Assembly (NCBI RefSeq): GCF_005116465.1
Contig: NZ_SWBM01000001.1
Location: 1,054,001 to 1,118,000, forward strand
Source of the DNA: Robertmurraya kyonggiensis
GTDB taxonomy: Bacteria; Bacillota; Bacilli; Bacillales; Cytobacillaceae
Reading direction: 5' to 3'
Length of the DNA stretch: 64,000 nt
Notes under the pieces: model-generated
What the model was told of the DNA's origin: nothing
Databases searched by the model: none
What the model saw: the letters and a program-made list of their open reading frames with translations, nothing else
Translations under genes and position numbers: made by a program
In this document: in pieces, positions 25,757-34,845 of the stretch
Numbering within the stretch: position 1 is the first letter of the stretch
Layout of the letters: each line of letters starts with the position of its first letter

Positions 25757-26531
25757 AATGCTCACCCCTTATAAAGACTTTCAACTGGTCCCGTGTCTCA
25801 TCCCAAAGCTCAGGCAATCGTGCTGTTTCAAAAGAGAGCGATTGTTTGCTGGTTTCATCAAGCTTTCCTTTGAGTCGTTCCAGAACAATCTCGACACCTT
25901 GCTCAGTTGTGTTGTTCAGGTATAGAATGATAGCTCGTGGATGCAGTTGACCTGCTAAATCGTATTTTGCTCGAATCGACTCCAATACGGCAACGGATAA
26001 CTTGTCTCGAATAATTCTCTGCTTATACTCCTTACTCTCATTAATAAGGATGTGGACAAGAAAACCAGATTCTTTTCTCCTTTTCATCCCGGTAAAAAGA
26101 ATTTCAGCTTGTTCAAGAAACTCATTCAAGGTAAGAATACCTGTATGTTCATCGTATTTTCTTAATCGTAAAAGCTCTTCGTTTAATACCTGCAGAACCT
26201 CCCGATTTTTCCGAACCGTATACCCATAGATCCATGCTATCAAAGCGGAAAATGAAACTAAGGCTTGCACCGCAATATTGATTCCTTGTTTATTTAAATC
26301 CCAAGCGAAATACCAAGATGTACCGACGTTGAAAAAGGCCAAGATTAAAATAATGGTAATGAGCAGGGCAAAGGAATACATCGTACGAGTGAACATACTG
26401 AGAAGTCCCATAATCAGCATTAGTACAATCATCCCGATATAATAGGTACGTGATTCAATGATCAAGCTACCTAAGAGGATAGAGCCCAATAATCCTAAAT
26501 AGATGAAGAAATGCTTTGTTAATCGTTCCAT
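25725..26531 (-). CDS. Membrane protein with degenerate GGDEF domain (YdaK-like)
   Basis: 268 residues. Six hydrophobic helices (residues 1-105), then a cytosolic domain that follows the GGDEF fold (KYDEHTGILTLNEFLEQ replaces the usual D-x-L-T-G-L-x-N-R). The GGDEF signature itself is replaced by HPRAI and the RxxD inhibitory site is shifted (RAKYD), so cyclase activity is not expected; a c-di-GMP or protein-interaction role is possible. Overlaps the glycosyltransferase gene by about 30 nt, so they are coupled. Similar to the YdaK receptor of B. subtilis in layout. Confidence 0.65.
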   Translation of the reverse strand: MERLTKHFFIYLGLLGSILLGSLIIESRTYYIGMIVLMLIMGLLSMFTRTMYSFALLITIILILAFFNVGTSWYFAWDLNKQGINIAVQALVSFSALIAWIYGYTVRKNREVLQVLNEELLRLRKYDEHTGILTLNEFLEQAEILFTGMKRRKESGFLVHILINESKEYKQRIIRDKLSVAVLESIRAKYDLAGQLHPRAIILYLNNTTEQGVEIVLERLKGKLDETSKQSLSFETARLPELWDETRDQLKVFIRGEHFGHHTDDYRD

Positions 26532-26741
26532 TTGAAACCCTCATTGTTTTTCAAATTGTCATCATTTTAGTATTTGGGTAGGCTGTAGGAAATTATTTGA
26601 TATAAATAATGGTAGATTGATGAATCCCTAAGAGGTACAATGGAAGAGGAATTCTAGATCAGGTATATATCCAATACTTATTGTAGAAAATAGAATTGAT
26701 CTAAAGTTTAATAAATGATGAAAATGAGGTTTTAACAAGCA

Positions 26742-27116
26742 ATGATTAAAATTGACATTCCGAATCCAGACGTCTCGATTAGCGAACGTAAACAAATTCG
26801 AGAGAACGATGAACCAATCATCAAATCCATCGAGGGATTCATCGATCTTCATAAAATTCCAAGAGATAAAGGTGGCATCATTTTATTTTACAATATTAAT
26901 GATGAGCTATTGTTTGTTGGGAAAGCAAGAAAGTTACGTCCAAGAGTGAAAAAGCATTTGGAAGACAATGTGTCTCCTTTAAAGGGTCATAGAGAAGAAG
27001 TATACAGAATTGATGTATGTGTTGTCGAGGATCCAATGGAAAGAGAGATTTACGAGACGTACATCATTAACACGCTTCAAGCGAAATATAATATAGAAAA
27101 AGTGTTCTATAAGTAA
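26742..27116 (+). CDS. GIY-YIG (UvrC-type) nuclease-domain protein
   Basis: 124 residues. The GIY-YIG elements are KGGIILFYN...ELLFVGKARKL (GIY and YIG positions), the following Arg (RPRVKKH) and the metal-binding Glu in REIYETYIINTLQAKYN. It resembles the N-terminal catalytic half of UvrC/Cho without the rest, so it may be a stand-alone nicking enzyme. Ribosome site AUGAGG is distant (12 nt). Confidence 0.75.
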   Translation: MIKIDIPNPDVSISERKQIRENDEPIIKSIEGFIDLHKIPRDKGGIILFYNINDELLFVGKARKLRPRVKKHLEDNVSPLKGHREEVYRIDVCVVEDPMEREIYETYIINTLQAKYNIEKVFYK

Positions 27117-27120
27117 GTGC

Positions 27121-27150
27121 AAAAGGGAAACCGAATTTGGTTTCCCTTTT
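27121..27150. terminator. Bidirectional terminator
   Basis: Perfect 12-bp stem AAAAGGGAAACC / GGTTTCCCTTTT between converging genes. Confidence 0.85.
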
Positions 27151-28360
27151 ACATTTTTAGTTCCATTGATTTTCTTTTTCCATTTGTGTAAATGAGGACT
27201 GTGAGACATGTCAGGATTAGGGTACCGTGAAAAGCCAACACCATTTTTGGTAACGTAAAAGCCTCTAATAAAATGGGTGCAACGACGAAACCGAGAGCAA
27301 ATCCTAGTGATTTTAACAGCATACCGACACCAAAGATTCTTCCTCGAATATGATTGTCTGTTTTTTGAAGAACAGTAGCATGCAAGGTTGTGAAGCAGGC
27401 ATCAAATACACCTGTAAAGAACGCAAAAGTCAAGACAATCGATAGGTTTATACTTGAGAAGAATGTAATAAATCCCGTTGACATCAACATGGCTGTGAAA
27501 AAGCATGCGTAAAATAATCGATTTCCATGTAAGAATTTTAGTTTTGGTAAAATGATCGTTGCGAGTACTGACCCTATTCCCCAAACTCCCCAAATCAAAC
27601 CATAATACAGGCTTTGACGACTTGCATCAATATTCTCTGCTAACAATGGAATCCCCAAATTATGTGAAGCACCAGCAAATGCACCAACTAGGAATACAAT
27701 GTTAACAAGTAGTAGCATCGGAGCGAGTAGGATGTACGAATAGACTTCTTTTATATCACGTACGATATTGATGAGTTTGTCCTTGAAACCATTTGTTATG
27801 ACTACTTTTCTTTCTGTTAGGTTTGTTTCCCATTTCATGCCGAGTAAAACGAGGGCAGAGACAAAATAGGTCAGAGCGTCAATGATGAGAGTGATTTCAT
27901 AACCAAGAATATCTGTGATGATTCCAGCACCAATAAAGCCAATTACTAAGCTAATTGAGGTTAATCGAGAGATGAGCGCATTTGTTTCTAGTACTTTATC
28001 CTGCCCGTAAATTTGCGGAATTTCAGCACTATAACTTACCGCGAAAAAGCTTGAGAAGATCCCAATAAAGAAACATACGACAAGTATCATGATCGGGTTT
28101 GGAAAAAAGACGAGAGTTAATATAATGACAGCTCGGAATACATCCGTCCCAATCATGATTTTTCTCCGGTCAAATCGGTCAGCGAGAACCCCTGAAAACA
28201 AGCTCGACAACACTCCACCTAACGTCTTAACTGCCATAGTGGCTGCCAACCAGGCAGAGCTTCCTGTTGCAACATACATTAAAACATTGATGGCAATCAT
28301 GTCCATAAACGTTCCTAAATCAGAAAAAGCTTTTACATATAAGAAAATTTTACGATTCAT
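27149..28360 (-). CDS. MFS transporter (MFS_3/EntS-like)
   Basis: 403 residues, twelve helices. Loop 2-3 motif FSGVLADRFDRRKIMIGTD is the MFS motif A. The second half keeps GRIFGVGMLLKSLGFALG. Related exporters include macrolide and siderophore efflux proteins; the substrate is unknown. GGGAG lies 10 nt before ATG 28360. Confidence 0.85.
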   Translation of the reverse strand: MNRKIFLYVKAFSDLGTFMDMIAINVLMYVATGSSAWLAATMAVKTLGGVLSSLFSGVLADRFDRRKIMIGTDVFRAVIILTLVFFPNPIMILVVCFFIGIFSSFFAVSYSAEIPQIYGQDKVLETNALISRLTSISLVIGFIGAGIITDILGYEITLIIDALTYFVSALVLLGMKWETNLTERKVVITNGFKDKLINIVRDIKEVYSYILLAPMLLLVNIVFLVGAFAGASHNLGIPLLAENIDASRQSLYYGLIWGVWGIGSVLATIILPKLKFLHGNRLFYACFFTAMLMSTGFITFFSSINLSIVLTFAFFTGVFDACFTTLHATVLQKTDNHIRGRIFGVGMLLKSLGFALGFVVAPILLEAFTLPKMVLAFHGTLILTCLTVLIYTNGKRKSMELKM

Positions 28361-28507
28361 TGCTTGGTTTCTCCCTGGTTGTATAATGTTTTTCTTTATT
28401 TTAAAGATTTAGAAAATATTTAGCAATACGAAATTTTAGAGTGAGGAATGGTTTTGCCGTTAAGTTGGTGAGTTTAGGCCTTTTACAGACCGATAAATAT
28501 GTTTGTA

Positions 28508-28700
28508 CGCCACGATGTCGGGGAAGGAGTCAAAGTTGACGGACAAATAGGATTTGCACGCCAAGATGTAGGAGATAGTGGTTGATCTGACCGACAAATG
28601 TGATTTGTACGCCAAGATGATGGAAGAGAAAGAGCTAGAGTTGACCGGTAAATAGGACTTGCACGCCAAGATGGAAGAGAAAGAGCTAGAGTTGACCGAC
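28508..28700. repeat. Second locus of the 51-bp repeat family (4 diverged units)
   Basis: CGCCACGAT/CGCCAAGAT at 28508, 28559, 28610 and 28664 (51, 51 and 54 bp apart). The shared core is GACCGACAAAT-NN-GATTTGYACGCCAAGATG; the variable middle differs from the 5.9-6.5 kb array. The rest of the 28361-28845 gap holds only the upstream sequences of the two flanking genes and a CCAAAGCGCTTTTGG palindrome near 28750. Confidence 0.85.
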
Positions 28701-28845
28701 AAATATAGTAAATTAACTTTCCCTTAATTCTGAATCAAAATAGCTAAATCCAAAGCGCTTTTGGTAAAGAAAAACGCTATTAAAATTTTTGCATTCTGCT
28801 AAAATAGATAGGTAAAAGATTAATAGATAAAAAGGGGATTAATTT

Positions 28846-29811
28846 TTGAAAAAGAAAATTATGTGGATTATGATGATACTTATTCTAATCGTAGTAATGG
28901 GCCTCGGGGTTGCAGGAAATTATTTTTACGGTGTGGCGGTAAAACGCGGTGAAGAAGGACCAGCATTACATGGTGGTGGAAGCAGTGAAGTTGCTGCGAC
29001 TTTAGAAGGTACAGAAGAACAGCTAGCAAAAACGGCAGCGTTAATGGAGTGGGCAGCAAACCAAGAATTCGAAATCGTCCAAATTAAATCATATGATGAA
29101 TTAACTTTAAAGGCACGATTCTTAAAAAATCCATACTCAAATGGCAAAGCTGTCATCATTGCCCACGGATATCATGGCAGTGGAGAAGATATGCAAGGCA
29201 TTACGAAATATTATTATGACCTAGGCTATGACATTCTAAAGCCTGATGCCCGTGGACATGGCATGAGTGGTGGCGATTATATTGGCTATGGCTGGCATGA
29301 GCGCAAAGACTATGTGGATTGGGTCGATTATTTAATTAAAGAAAAGAATGAAAACACCATTTTCCTACATGGATTTTCAATGGGAGCTGCCACAGTTTTG
29401 ATGGCGTCTGGCGAAAAACTTCCAGCTGAAGTAAAAGGTATTATCGAGGATAGCGGTTATACAACTGTGAAAGCAGAGTTAACGCACCAAATGAAATACT
29501 TGTACAATCTTCCGGCATTTCCGATTATGGAAGTGACAAGTGGGATTACAAAATTAAGAGCGGGTTATACGTTTGGCGAAGCATCTGCTGTTGAAAGTGC
29601 GAAGAAAAATAAGCTGCCATTGTTTATAATTCACGGGGATCAGGATGACCTTGTACCGACTAAAATGGCGAACGAAATTTTCGAAGCAGCGACTAGTGAA
29701 AAAGAGCTATGGATTGTACCGGGTGCAGGACATACGGAAGCTTATACAGTTGCAGAAGAAGAATATCAGAAGCGATTAAAAGTATTTTTAGACAAAGCGA
29801 TTGCTCAATAA
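28846..29811 (+). CDS. Alpha/beta hydrolase with N-terminal anchor (YqkD-like)
   Basis: 321 residues. One N-terminal membrane helix (IMWIMMILILIVVMGLGVAG), then an alpha/beta-hydrolase domain: oxyanion strand VIIAHGYHGSG, DARGHGMSGG, nucleophile elbow HGFSMG (Ser178), acid in HGDQDDLVP and the catalytic His in PGAGHTEAY. Length and architecture match B. subtilis YqkD. TTG 28846 follows AAAGGGG. Probably faces the cell exterior. Substrate unknown. Confidence 0.85.
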   Translation: MKKKIMWIMMILILIVVMGLGVAGNYFYGVAVKRGEEGPALHGGGSSEVAATLEGTEEQLAKTAALMEWAANQEFEIVQIKSYDELTLKARFLKNPYSNGKAVIIAHGYHGSGEDMQGITKYYYDLGYDILKPDARGHGMSGGDYIGYGWHERKDYVDWVDYLIKEKNENTIFLHGFSMGAATVLMASGEKLPAEVKGIIEDSGYTTVKAELTHQMKYLYNLPAFPIMEVTSGITKLRAGYTFGEASAVESAKKNKLPLFIIHGDQDDLVPTKMANEIFEAATSEKELWIVPGAGHTEAYTVAEEEYQKRLKVFLDKAIAQ

Positions 29812-29820
29812 TTCGGGAGA

Positions 29821-29850
29821 GGACGGTTTTAAAAAAGCCGTCCTTTTTTT
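29821..29850 (+). terminator. Terminator of the hydrolase gene
   Basis: GGACGGTTTT / AAAAGCCGTCC type stem with one G-U pair, followed by seven T. Confidence 0.85.
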
Positions 29851-29913
29851 GATCTGGTTGTGAATATCCCCCTAAATTCTCTAATATGATCAAAATGGGA
29901 AGGGGAGATGCGC

Positions 29914-30300
29914 TTGAAAAAAGAAATCCTATTAACAAGAGAAATGCTCGCCCATTATGTTGAACTGAGTAAAAAGAAGAAGGATATCGAAGCAGAACTA
30001 GATGAACTGAAGAAAACATTTAATGAATTTTTTGACGAAACGGTTGGGAAACGACTTAAAGGAGAAGTAGTCTTAAAGGATTACAAACTGCAACGACAAA
30101 TCCGGACGACGGAAAAATATGACACAGAATCGACCGTTAAAAGATTAGAAGAACTTCATTTAAATGACCTTATTCAAAAAAGTCCTGATGAAAAGAAAAT
30201 TAAATCTGCGATCCATTTGGGCATTTTAAAAGAAGAGGAATTGGCCGAATGTAAAGCAGTGAATACTTCGCAGGCGATTTATGTGAAGCATATCGATTAG
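29914..30300 (+). CDS. Coiled-coil hypothetical protein
   Basis: 128 residues, highly charged; residues 10-45 are a heptad-like coiled coil (ELSKKKKDIEAELDELKKTF). The rest (VVLKDYKLQRQIRTTEKYD, LQKSPDEKKIKSAI-like) faintly recalls phage Gp157/siphovirus proteins. TTG 29914 is chosen since AAGGGGAG leaves 6 nt; ATG 29908 abuts it. I cannot assign a function. Confidence 0.6.
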   Translation: MKKEILLTREMLAHYVELSKKKKDIEAELDELKKTFNEFFDETVGKRLKGEVVLKDYKLQRQIRTTEKYDTESTVKRLEELHLNDLIQKSPDEKKIKSAIHLGILKEEELAECKAVNTSQAIYVKHID

Positions 30301-30333
30301 GTTGACTAGACCGAGCTGACCATAAAATTAAAA

Positions 30334-30375
30334 AAGCTGTTCCACAAAAGAGATTATCCTTTTGCAGAACAGCTT
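30334..30375 (-). terminator. Terminator of the SleB-like gene
   Basis: AAGCTGTTC / GAACAGCTT outer stem and CAAAAG / CTTTTG inner stem, with TTTTTT on the minus strand. Confidence 0.85.
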
Positions 30376-30383
30376 CTATAATT

Positions 30384-30920
30384 TTATATTGCAAATGCAT
30401 GATTATCAATTTTCTTAATCACTTTACGAGAACGAATCCAGTTGTCTGTCGCGATTTCGGGATTATAGAAGTAGATGGCATTGTTTAAATTTTCAGGGGT
30501 TTCTACTGCTTCTTCTACGGCCTCTTTTGCTTCTTCAGACGCAGGTTTGTTAATGGAACCGTTCTGAACGGGTGAAAATGCATAAGCACGCCCGGTTTTT
30601 TCATAGACAACGTCTTTCACTGTGTCTGGGAATTCTTCGGATTCTACACGATTTAAGACGACTTCAGCAACGGCAACCTTTCCTTCATACGATTCACCTT
30701 TTGCTTCAGCTTCAACTAAGCGAGAAAGTAATTCCTTTTCTTTATCAGAAATTTTTTCTTCCACATTTTCTTTAATAATATCTTGATTTATTGGTTTTTC
30801 CGGAATTTGAATTTTATCTTCAACTTTTTCTTCAGCAAATGCGATAGTACTTTGCAAACCTAAAAAAGCTAAAGTAGCTACGCATGCCGCAGCTATTTTT
30901 TTCTTATAGATGTTGTTCAT
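30384..30920 (-). CDS. SleB/CwlJ-type cell-wall hydrolase (Hydrolase_2), secreted
   Basis: 178 residues. Signal peptide (KKIAAACVATLAFLGLQSTIAFA), acidic linker, then the SleB catalytic domain: LLSRLVEAEAKGESYEGKVAVAEVVLNRV with the catalytic Glu, FSPVQNGSI, and the end NAIYFYNPEIATDNWIRSR. A lytic transglycosylase acting on peptidoglycan (spore cortex or vegetative wall). There is no peptidoglycan-binding domain, unlike full SleB. Own promoter and terminator. Confidence 0.85.
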   Translation of the reverse strand: MNNIYKKKIAAACVATLAFLGLQSTIAFAEEKVEDKIQIPEKPINQDIIKENVEEKISDKEKELLSRLVEAEAKGESYEGKVAVAEVVLNRVESEEFPDTVKDVVYEKTGRAYAFSPVQNGSINKPASEEAKEAVEEAVETPENLNNAIYFYNPEIATDNWIRSRKVIKKIDNHAFAI

Positions 30921-31287
30921 GCTGTGCTACCTCCTTGTTTTTGTCTGTACTAACCCTAACATGGGTCGTCCTCGTGATGTAAGAACAATACGGTTACATT
31001 TCTTTTTAAATTGATAAAAAAGATTGCAGGTTCGATCGGAATATGACAAAATACCCGTTATTTCTTCATAATCCATCCAGTTTTTGACGAAAGAAGGGAG
31101 AAAGTTCCAGCGGTTCCATTGAAGATTCTGGATCTCAAACAAGAACAATGGCAATTAGGACCTAGAACTTGAAAATAAACGGGGCTAGAGGGAGTAAGAG
31201 AATGTTACTTTTCTCATATAGTCCTTAGTTAATTTATCGTGATAGAGTAAGGAATAATGAAAATCAATTCCCAAAGGGGCAATAAAT
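30921..31287. other. Intergenic stretch without recognised gene
   Basis: 367 bases between divergent genes. It must hold both promoters. The open frame on the minus strand (30927-31154) has no ribosome site and atypical composition; no RNA gene or repeat seen. Confidence 0.5.
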
Positions 31288-33423
31288 ATGAGTTTTGAAG
31301 AACAATTAACGAACAAACAATACTTTAATAATTTGATTGAACATAAAGGAAACAATCCGGTAGAAGTATTAGGAGAACTCTTTTTTGAGGAACAAAAGCA
31401 AGAGGTGTACGATTTGTCGTATATTCGTTTTGCACAAGGTGAGCTGTACTTTCAATACAAGGACTTTGAAGCAGCCATCTATAAATGGGAAAATATTAAA
31501 AATGAGCTTGAGCCATGGGCTAAAAAGAATATGGCAGATGCTTATGTAGAATTAGGTCTTTATCCAAATGCCGAGTCGATTTATACATCAATTGTGACGG
31601 ACTCGGTCATCCTAAATACAGAAATCGGTCTACAGTTATTCTCTCTTTACACAAAGCTTAGAAATCTGGAAAAAGCAGACAGTATGATTAAGAAGGTCGT
31701 CTCCCTAAATCCAGATTATCCATTGGTAACAAAATTGGCACGTTCTTTTTATGAAGAGAACGGAGACTGGAAGAGTGCAGTGGAGCTTGCCGTTAGTGAA
31801 GGGAAAAGACAGGAATCAATGCAATGGTTTTCTGTTTTGAAATCTTATATAGATGAGGGTTATGCTGAAAAATTTACACCTGAATATTTCGAGCAGCCTC
31901 TATTGACGGTAAAAAGCATTAGCCACCCACAGTTCGGTCAGTTGCTATTTTCATTATGGAAACACTACGTGAACGATGAGCAATATTTGGCTTGGGTCAA
32001 GAGCTTTAATCATCTGTTTAAGGAAATGGAATTGCTTGACCAGGAACAGTGGTACGAAACGAATAACCTATTTAATGAAGTGTTCTTTAGCTTGATTAAT
32101 GGGAAGTACTACATTCATGAAATCAAACCATTGATTCCTGAGTTGTTATACAATTGGAGAAAAATCGCTGAGTTTTCAAGTGCTACACTTGTATCAGGTG
32201 CAATTTTAGCATGGAATGATCATTTCCCTGAAGCGCTTGAACAGGAAATGGTGGAAAAAGCGGAGTATTCTATTAGTCGTGAATCCCATTCGAATGATAC
32301 GGTTGAAGATGGTCTACAGCTACTGACTGATATTTTAAAATGGGGAGAAAATGAACCTGTACAGTTGGAATGGGAAGGGGAACCACTTTATATTGAAGGA
32401 CAAAACGATGTAAAGGATTTCCTACAGTCCCTTCAAGATATGAAGCAGAGTGAAAAGTTATTAGTGCTGATCAAGAATTTACTTGATACTCTTTTAGCAA
32501 AAAAGGCCGAGCAAAAAGGTGAACTTCGCGAGTCCATTACTTTGAATGAAGAAGTCCTTTCGAAGTTAAATGGTGCGGTGAATCAATTAGATGATTTGCA
32601 ATTCACGAAAAATAATGTCATTACAAAAGCATTCCAAAGCAGAAAGAATGAAATGAGAGAGACGATACAATCGAAAATCCCTGAGATTCTACAAGGATGT
32701 GCAGACTTGGTACATGAGGACAGTGATTTCAAAAATCTTCATGTTAAAATTAATCACGAAATGAATCAACGTATTCAGCTATACCTAAATGAAACAGCCA
32801 TACCATTGTTAAAGGTGAAGTTTAAGGAATGGTACAGAAAGGCTGAACTTGAGTTTAATGAAAGCAAACGATTTATTGATGAAATGTCAGATGGATTAAA
32901 CCAGTTGTTTGGTGACGATATGTTAAAATTGCAATGTGATTTCCAAGTGCTGAACGATTGGAAGCGAGATATGGAACGGATGACGAGCTATTCGGCTTTT
33001 GAAAAGGAGAATATTTTCCTACGCTTCACACCGTCTCAATTCTTATTAAAAAGCGCTAGCAAGCTTTTTGGGGGATTATCACAGAATAAAGGATTCTTGG
33101 TAAGTCAGTATCAGAAGGCAATTGAAAACGAAGATTTTACTGAAGTTGCCGAACGAATCGCTAATCGCTTTTTACAACAGCTTGACCTATTCGAACGGAC
33201 GCTAGAACGAGACATTTGTATGTTCTTTGATAGCCCGATGGATGTGTTAAAAGTTGCCGTTGAGAAGTTGAAAAAGGAAAAAGAGGGCAACGAGAAAGAG
33301 CTTCACATGCTGAACTCCAGTCCAGAGAAATTCTATGATCCAGTTACTCTATTCCAAATTCGCCATCGTCAATTAGAATGGTTAAATATTCGTCATATAA
33401 CTACATTGATTGATCCTGCATAA
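31288..33423 (+). CDS. Large TPR-type helical protein of unknown function
   Basis: 711 residues, cytosolic, no membrane segment. Residues 40-170 form TPR-like pairs (FAQGELYFQYKDFEAAIYKWENI, ADAYVELGLYPNAESIYTSIV, KLARSFYEENGDWKSAVELAV). Residues 390-700 are a long, charged alpha-helical region with coiled-coil character that could pack as a dynamin-like stalk, but no GTPase motif is present. RBS AAAGGGG. Monocistronic, terminated by a long hairpin. I do not recognise the family. Confidence 0.7.
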   Translation: MSFEEQLTNKQYFNNLIEHKGNNPVEVLGELFFEEQKQEVYDLSYIRFAQGELYFQYKDFEAAIYKWENIKNELEPWAKKNMADAYVELGLYPNAESIYTSIVTDSVILNTEIGLQLFSLYTKLRNLEKADSMIKKVVSLNPDYPLVTKLARSFYEENGDWKSAVELAVSEGKRQESMQWFSVLKSYIDEGYAEKFTPEYFEQPLLTVKSISHPQFGQLLFSLWKHYVNDEQYLAWVKSFNHLFKEMELLDQEQWYETNNLFNEVFFSLINGKYYIHEIKPLIPELLYNWRKIAEFSSATLVSGAILAWNDHFPEALEQEMVEKAEYSISRESHSNDTVEDGLQLLTDILKWGENEPVQLEWEGEPLYIEGQNDVKDFLQSLQDMKQSEKLLVLIKNLLDTLLAKKAEQKGELRESITLNEEVLSKLNGAVNQLDDLQFTKNNVITKAFQSRKNEMRETIQSKIPEILQGCADLVHEDSDFKNLHVKINHEMNQRIQLYLNETAIPLLKVKFKEWYRKAELEFNESKRFIDEMSDGLNQLFGDDMLKLQCDFQVLNDWKRDMERMTSYSAFEKENIFLRFTPSQFLLKSASKLFGGLSQNKGFLVSQYQKAIENEDFTEVAERIANRFLQQLDLFERTLERDICMFFDSPMDVLKVAVEKLKKEKEGNEKELHMLNSSPEKFYDPVTLFQIRHRQLEWLNIRHITTLIDPA

Positions 33424-33426
33424 AAC

Positions 33427-33472
33427 AAGGGATAGATTAAGGAGTGTTAAGAACTCCTTTGTCTATCCTTTT
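33427..33472 (+). terminator. Terminator of the TPR gene
   Basis: Two stacked stems: AAGGGATAGA / TCTATCCTT and AAGGAGT / AACTCCTT, ending in TTTT. Confidence 0.8.
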
Positions 33473-33561
33473 AATTTTACGATTCTGCATGCTATACTAA
33501 GCCATAGAAAACATACATATATTAGCTTAGTAGATAGATAGGAAAAGGATGGGGGGGCAGG

Positions 33562-34770
33562 ATGGAACATCAATTAGCGAAATCCATTCCCGCGAAAAAG
33601 GAAAAACAGGTGGGCATGATCTTAGTGTTAGGATTTTTATCAGCACTTGCACCATTTGCGATGGATATGTATCTTCCGACCTTGCCAGCACTTGCGTCAG
33701 ATTTACAAGCAAGTACTTCTCTAACGCAATTGAGCTTAACCTTCTGTTTAATAGGTCTCGCATTAGGACAATTGATTGCTGGTCCGATCAGCGATGCACG
33801 TGGTCGAAGGGCTCCTTTAATCATCGGAATGATTATTTTTATTGTTTCATCAATTCTATGCGCTTTTACGAGTTCGATCATTGTACTTATTGTCTTGCGC
33901 TTGATTCAAGGTCTCGCAGGTTCTGTCGGTCTTGTCGTTTCTCGAGCAATTGTCCGTGACTATTATTCGGGCAATGCCATGACGAAATTTTTTGCAGTGT
34001 TGATGCTTGTGAATGGTGTTGCTCCAATTATCGCACCTGTTTTTGGTGGTCAAATGCTAAGATTTACACCATGGAATGGCGTTTTTGTCGTACTTGCGAT
34101 TATTGGGATGTGTCTCCTTTTAGGTGTAATTTTTAAATTGCCAGAAAGCTTACCGAGAGAAAGACGGAAAAGTGGTGGATTAAAAGACACTTTTTCATCA
34201 TTTCAAGGGATTATGAAAGATCGTGTTTTTATGGGGCTTAGCTTGTCACAAGGTTTTGTTTTTGCGGCGATGTTTGCTTATATTTCAGGTTCGTCATTTG
34301 TTTTACAAGAAATTTTCGAAGTTTCCCCGCAGGTGTATAGTGCGATTTTTGGAATCAATAGTATTGGAATTGTCCTGGCATCTCAACTGAGTTCAAGGCT
34401 AAGTTTTCAGTTTGGTGAGAAGAAAATTCTTGCTATCGGATTAATTACGGCAGTCTGTGGTAGCTTAGCATTATTGTTAATGATCCAATTGCAGGCAGGG
34501 CTACTCGGAGTACTTGTGCCACTGTTTGTTGTTATTACAAGTGTTGGTTTTGTTGCACCAACAAGTACCTCCTTGGCAATGGACCGACAAGGTAGAAATG
34601 CAGGAAGTGCTTCAGCATTAATTGGCTTGTTGCAGATGGGATTAGGAGCTATTGCCACACCGATTGTAGGGATTGGCGGAAGTCTTACAGCAACACCAAT
34701 GGGGTTGGTAATGGCGGTAAGTACAATTTGTGCGATAATTAGTTATTTGTTGCTAGCTAGAGGGAAATAA
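33562..34770 (+). CDS. Bcr/CflA-family multidrug efflux MFS transporter
   Basis: 402 residues, twelve helices. Family opening FLSALAPFAMDMYLPTLPALA, MFS motif A GPISDARGRRAPLI, the RLIQGLAGSVGLVVSRAIVRD helix (motif C region) and the long loop LPESLPRERR. Proton-driven drug or sulfonamide/bicyclomycin-type export is typical. Monocistronic. Confidence 0.9.
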   Translation: MEHQLAKSIPAKKEKQVGMILVLGFLSALAPFAMDMYLPTLPALASDLQASTSLTQLSLTFCLIGLALGQLIAGPISDARGRRAPLIIGMIIFIVSSILCAFTSSIIVLIVLRLIQGLAGSVGLVVSRAIVRDYYSGNAMTKFFAVLMLVNGVAPIIAPVFGGQMLRFTPWNGVFVVLAIIGMCLLLGVIFKLPESLPRERRKSGGLKDTFSSFQGIMKDRVFMGLSLSQGFVFAAMFAYISGSSFVLQEIFEVSPQVYSAIFGINSIGIVLASQLSSRLSFQFGEKKILAIGLITAVCGSLALLLMIQLQAGLLGVLVPLFVVITSVGFVAPTSTSLAMDRQGRNAGSASALIGLLQMGLGAIATPIVGIGGSLTATPMGLVMAVSTICAIISYLLLARGK

Positions 34771-34782
34771 TAGTAGTGGAAT

Positions 34783-34815
34783 ACATAGCTCATTTATAAA
34801 GGGGCTATGTTTTTT
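34783..34815 (+). terminator. Terminator after the Bcr/CflA gene
   Basis: ACATAGC / GCTATGT stem with six T. Confidence 0.75.
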
Positions 34816-34845
34816 CAGTAGAGAAAAACGAAGGAAGAGGAGTCT

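Noticed and set aside
28750-28764. CCAAAGCGCTTTTGG as a cre site
   Set aside because: Palindromic but four positions off the cre consensus; role unclear.
30301-30335. Single degenerate unit of the 51-bp repeat (GAGCTGACC-ATAAAAT)
   Set aside because: Only about 15 bases alike and lacks the CGCCAAGAT core; likely chance.
30927-31154. 75-codon minus-strand ORF
   Set aside because: No ribosome site, odd composition, overlaps upstream region of two divergent genes.
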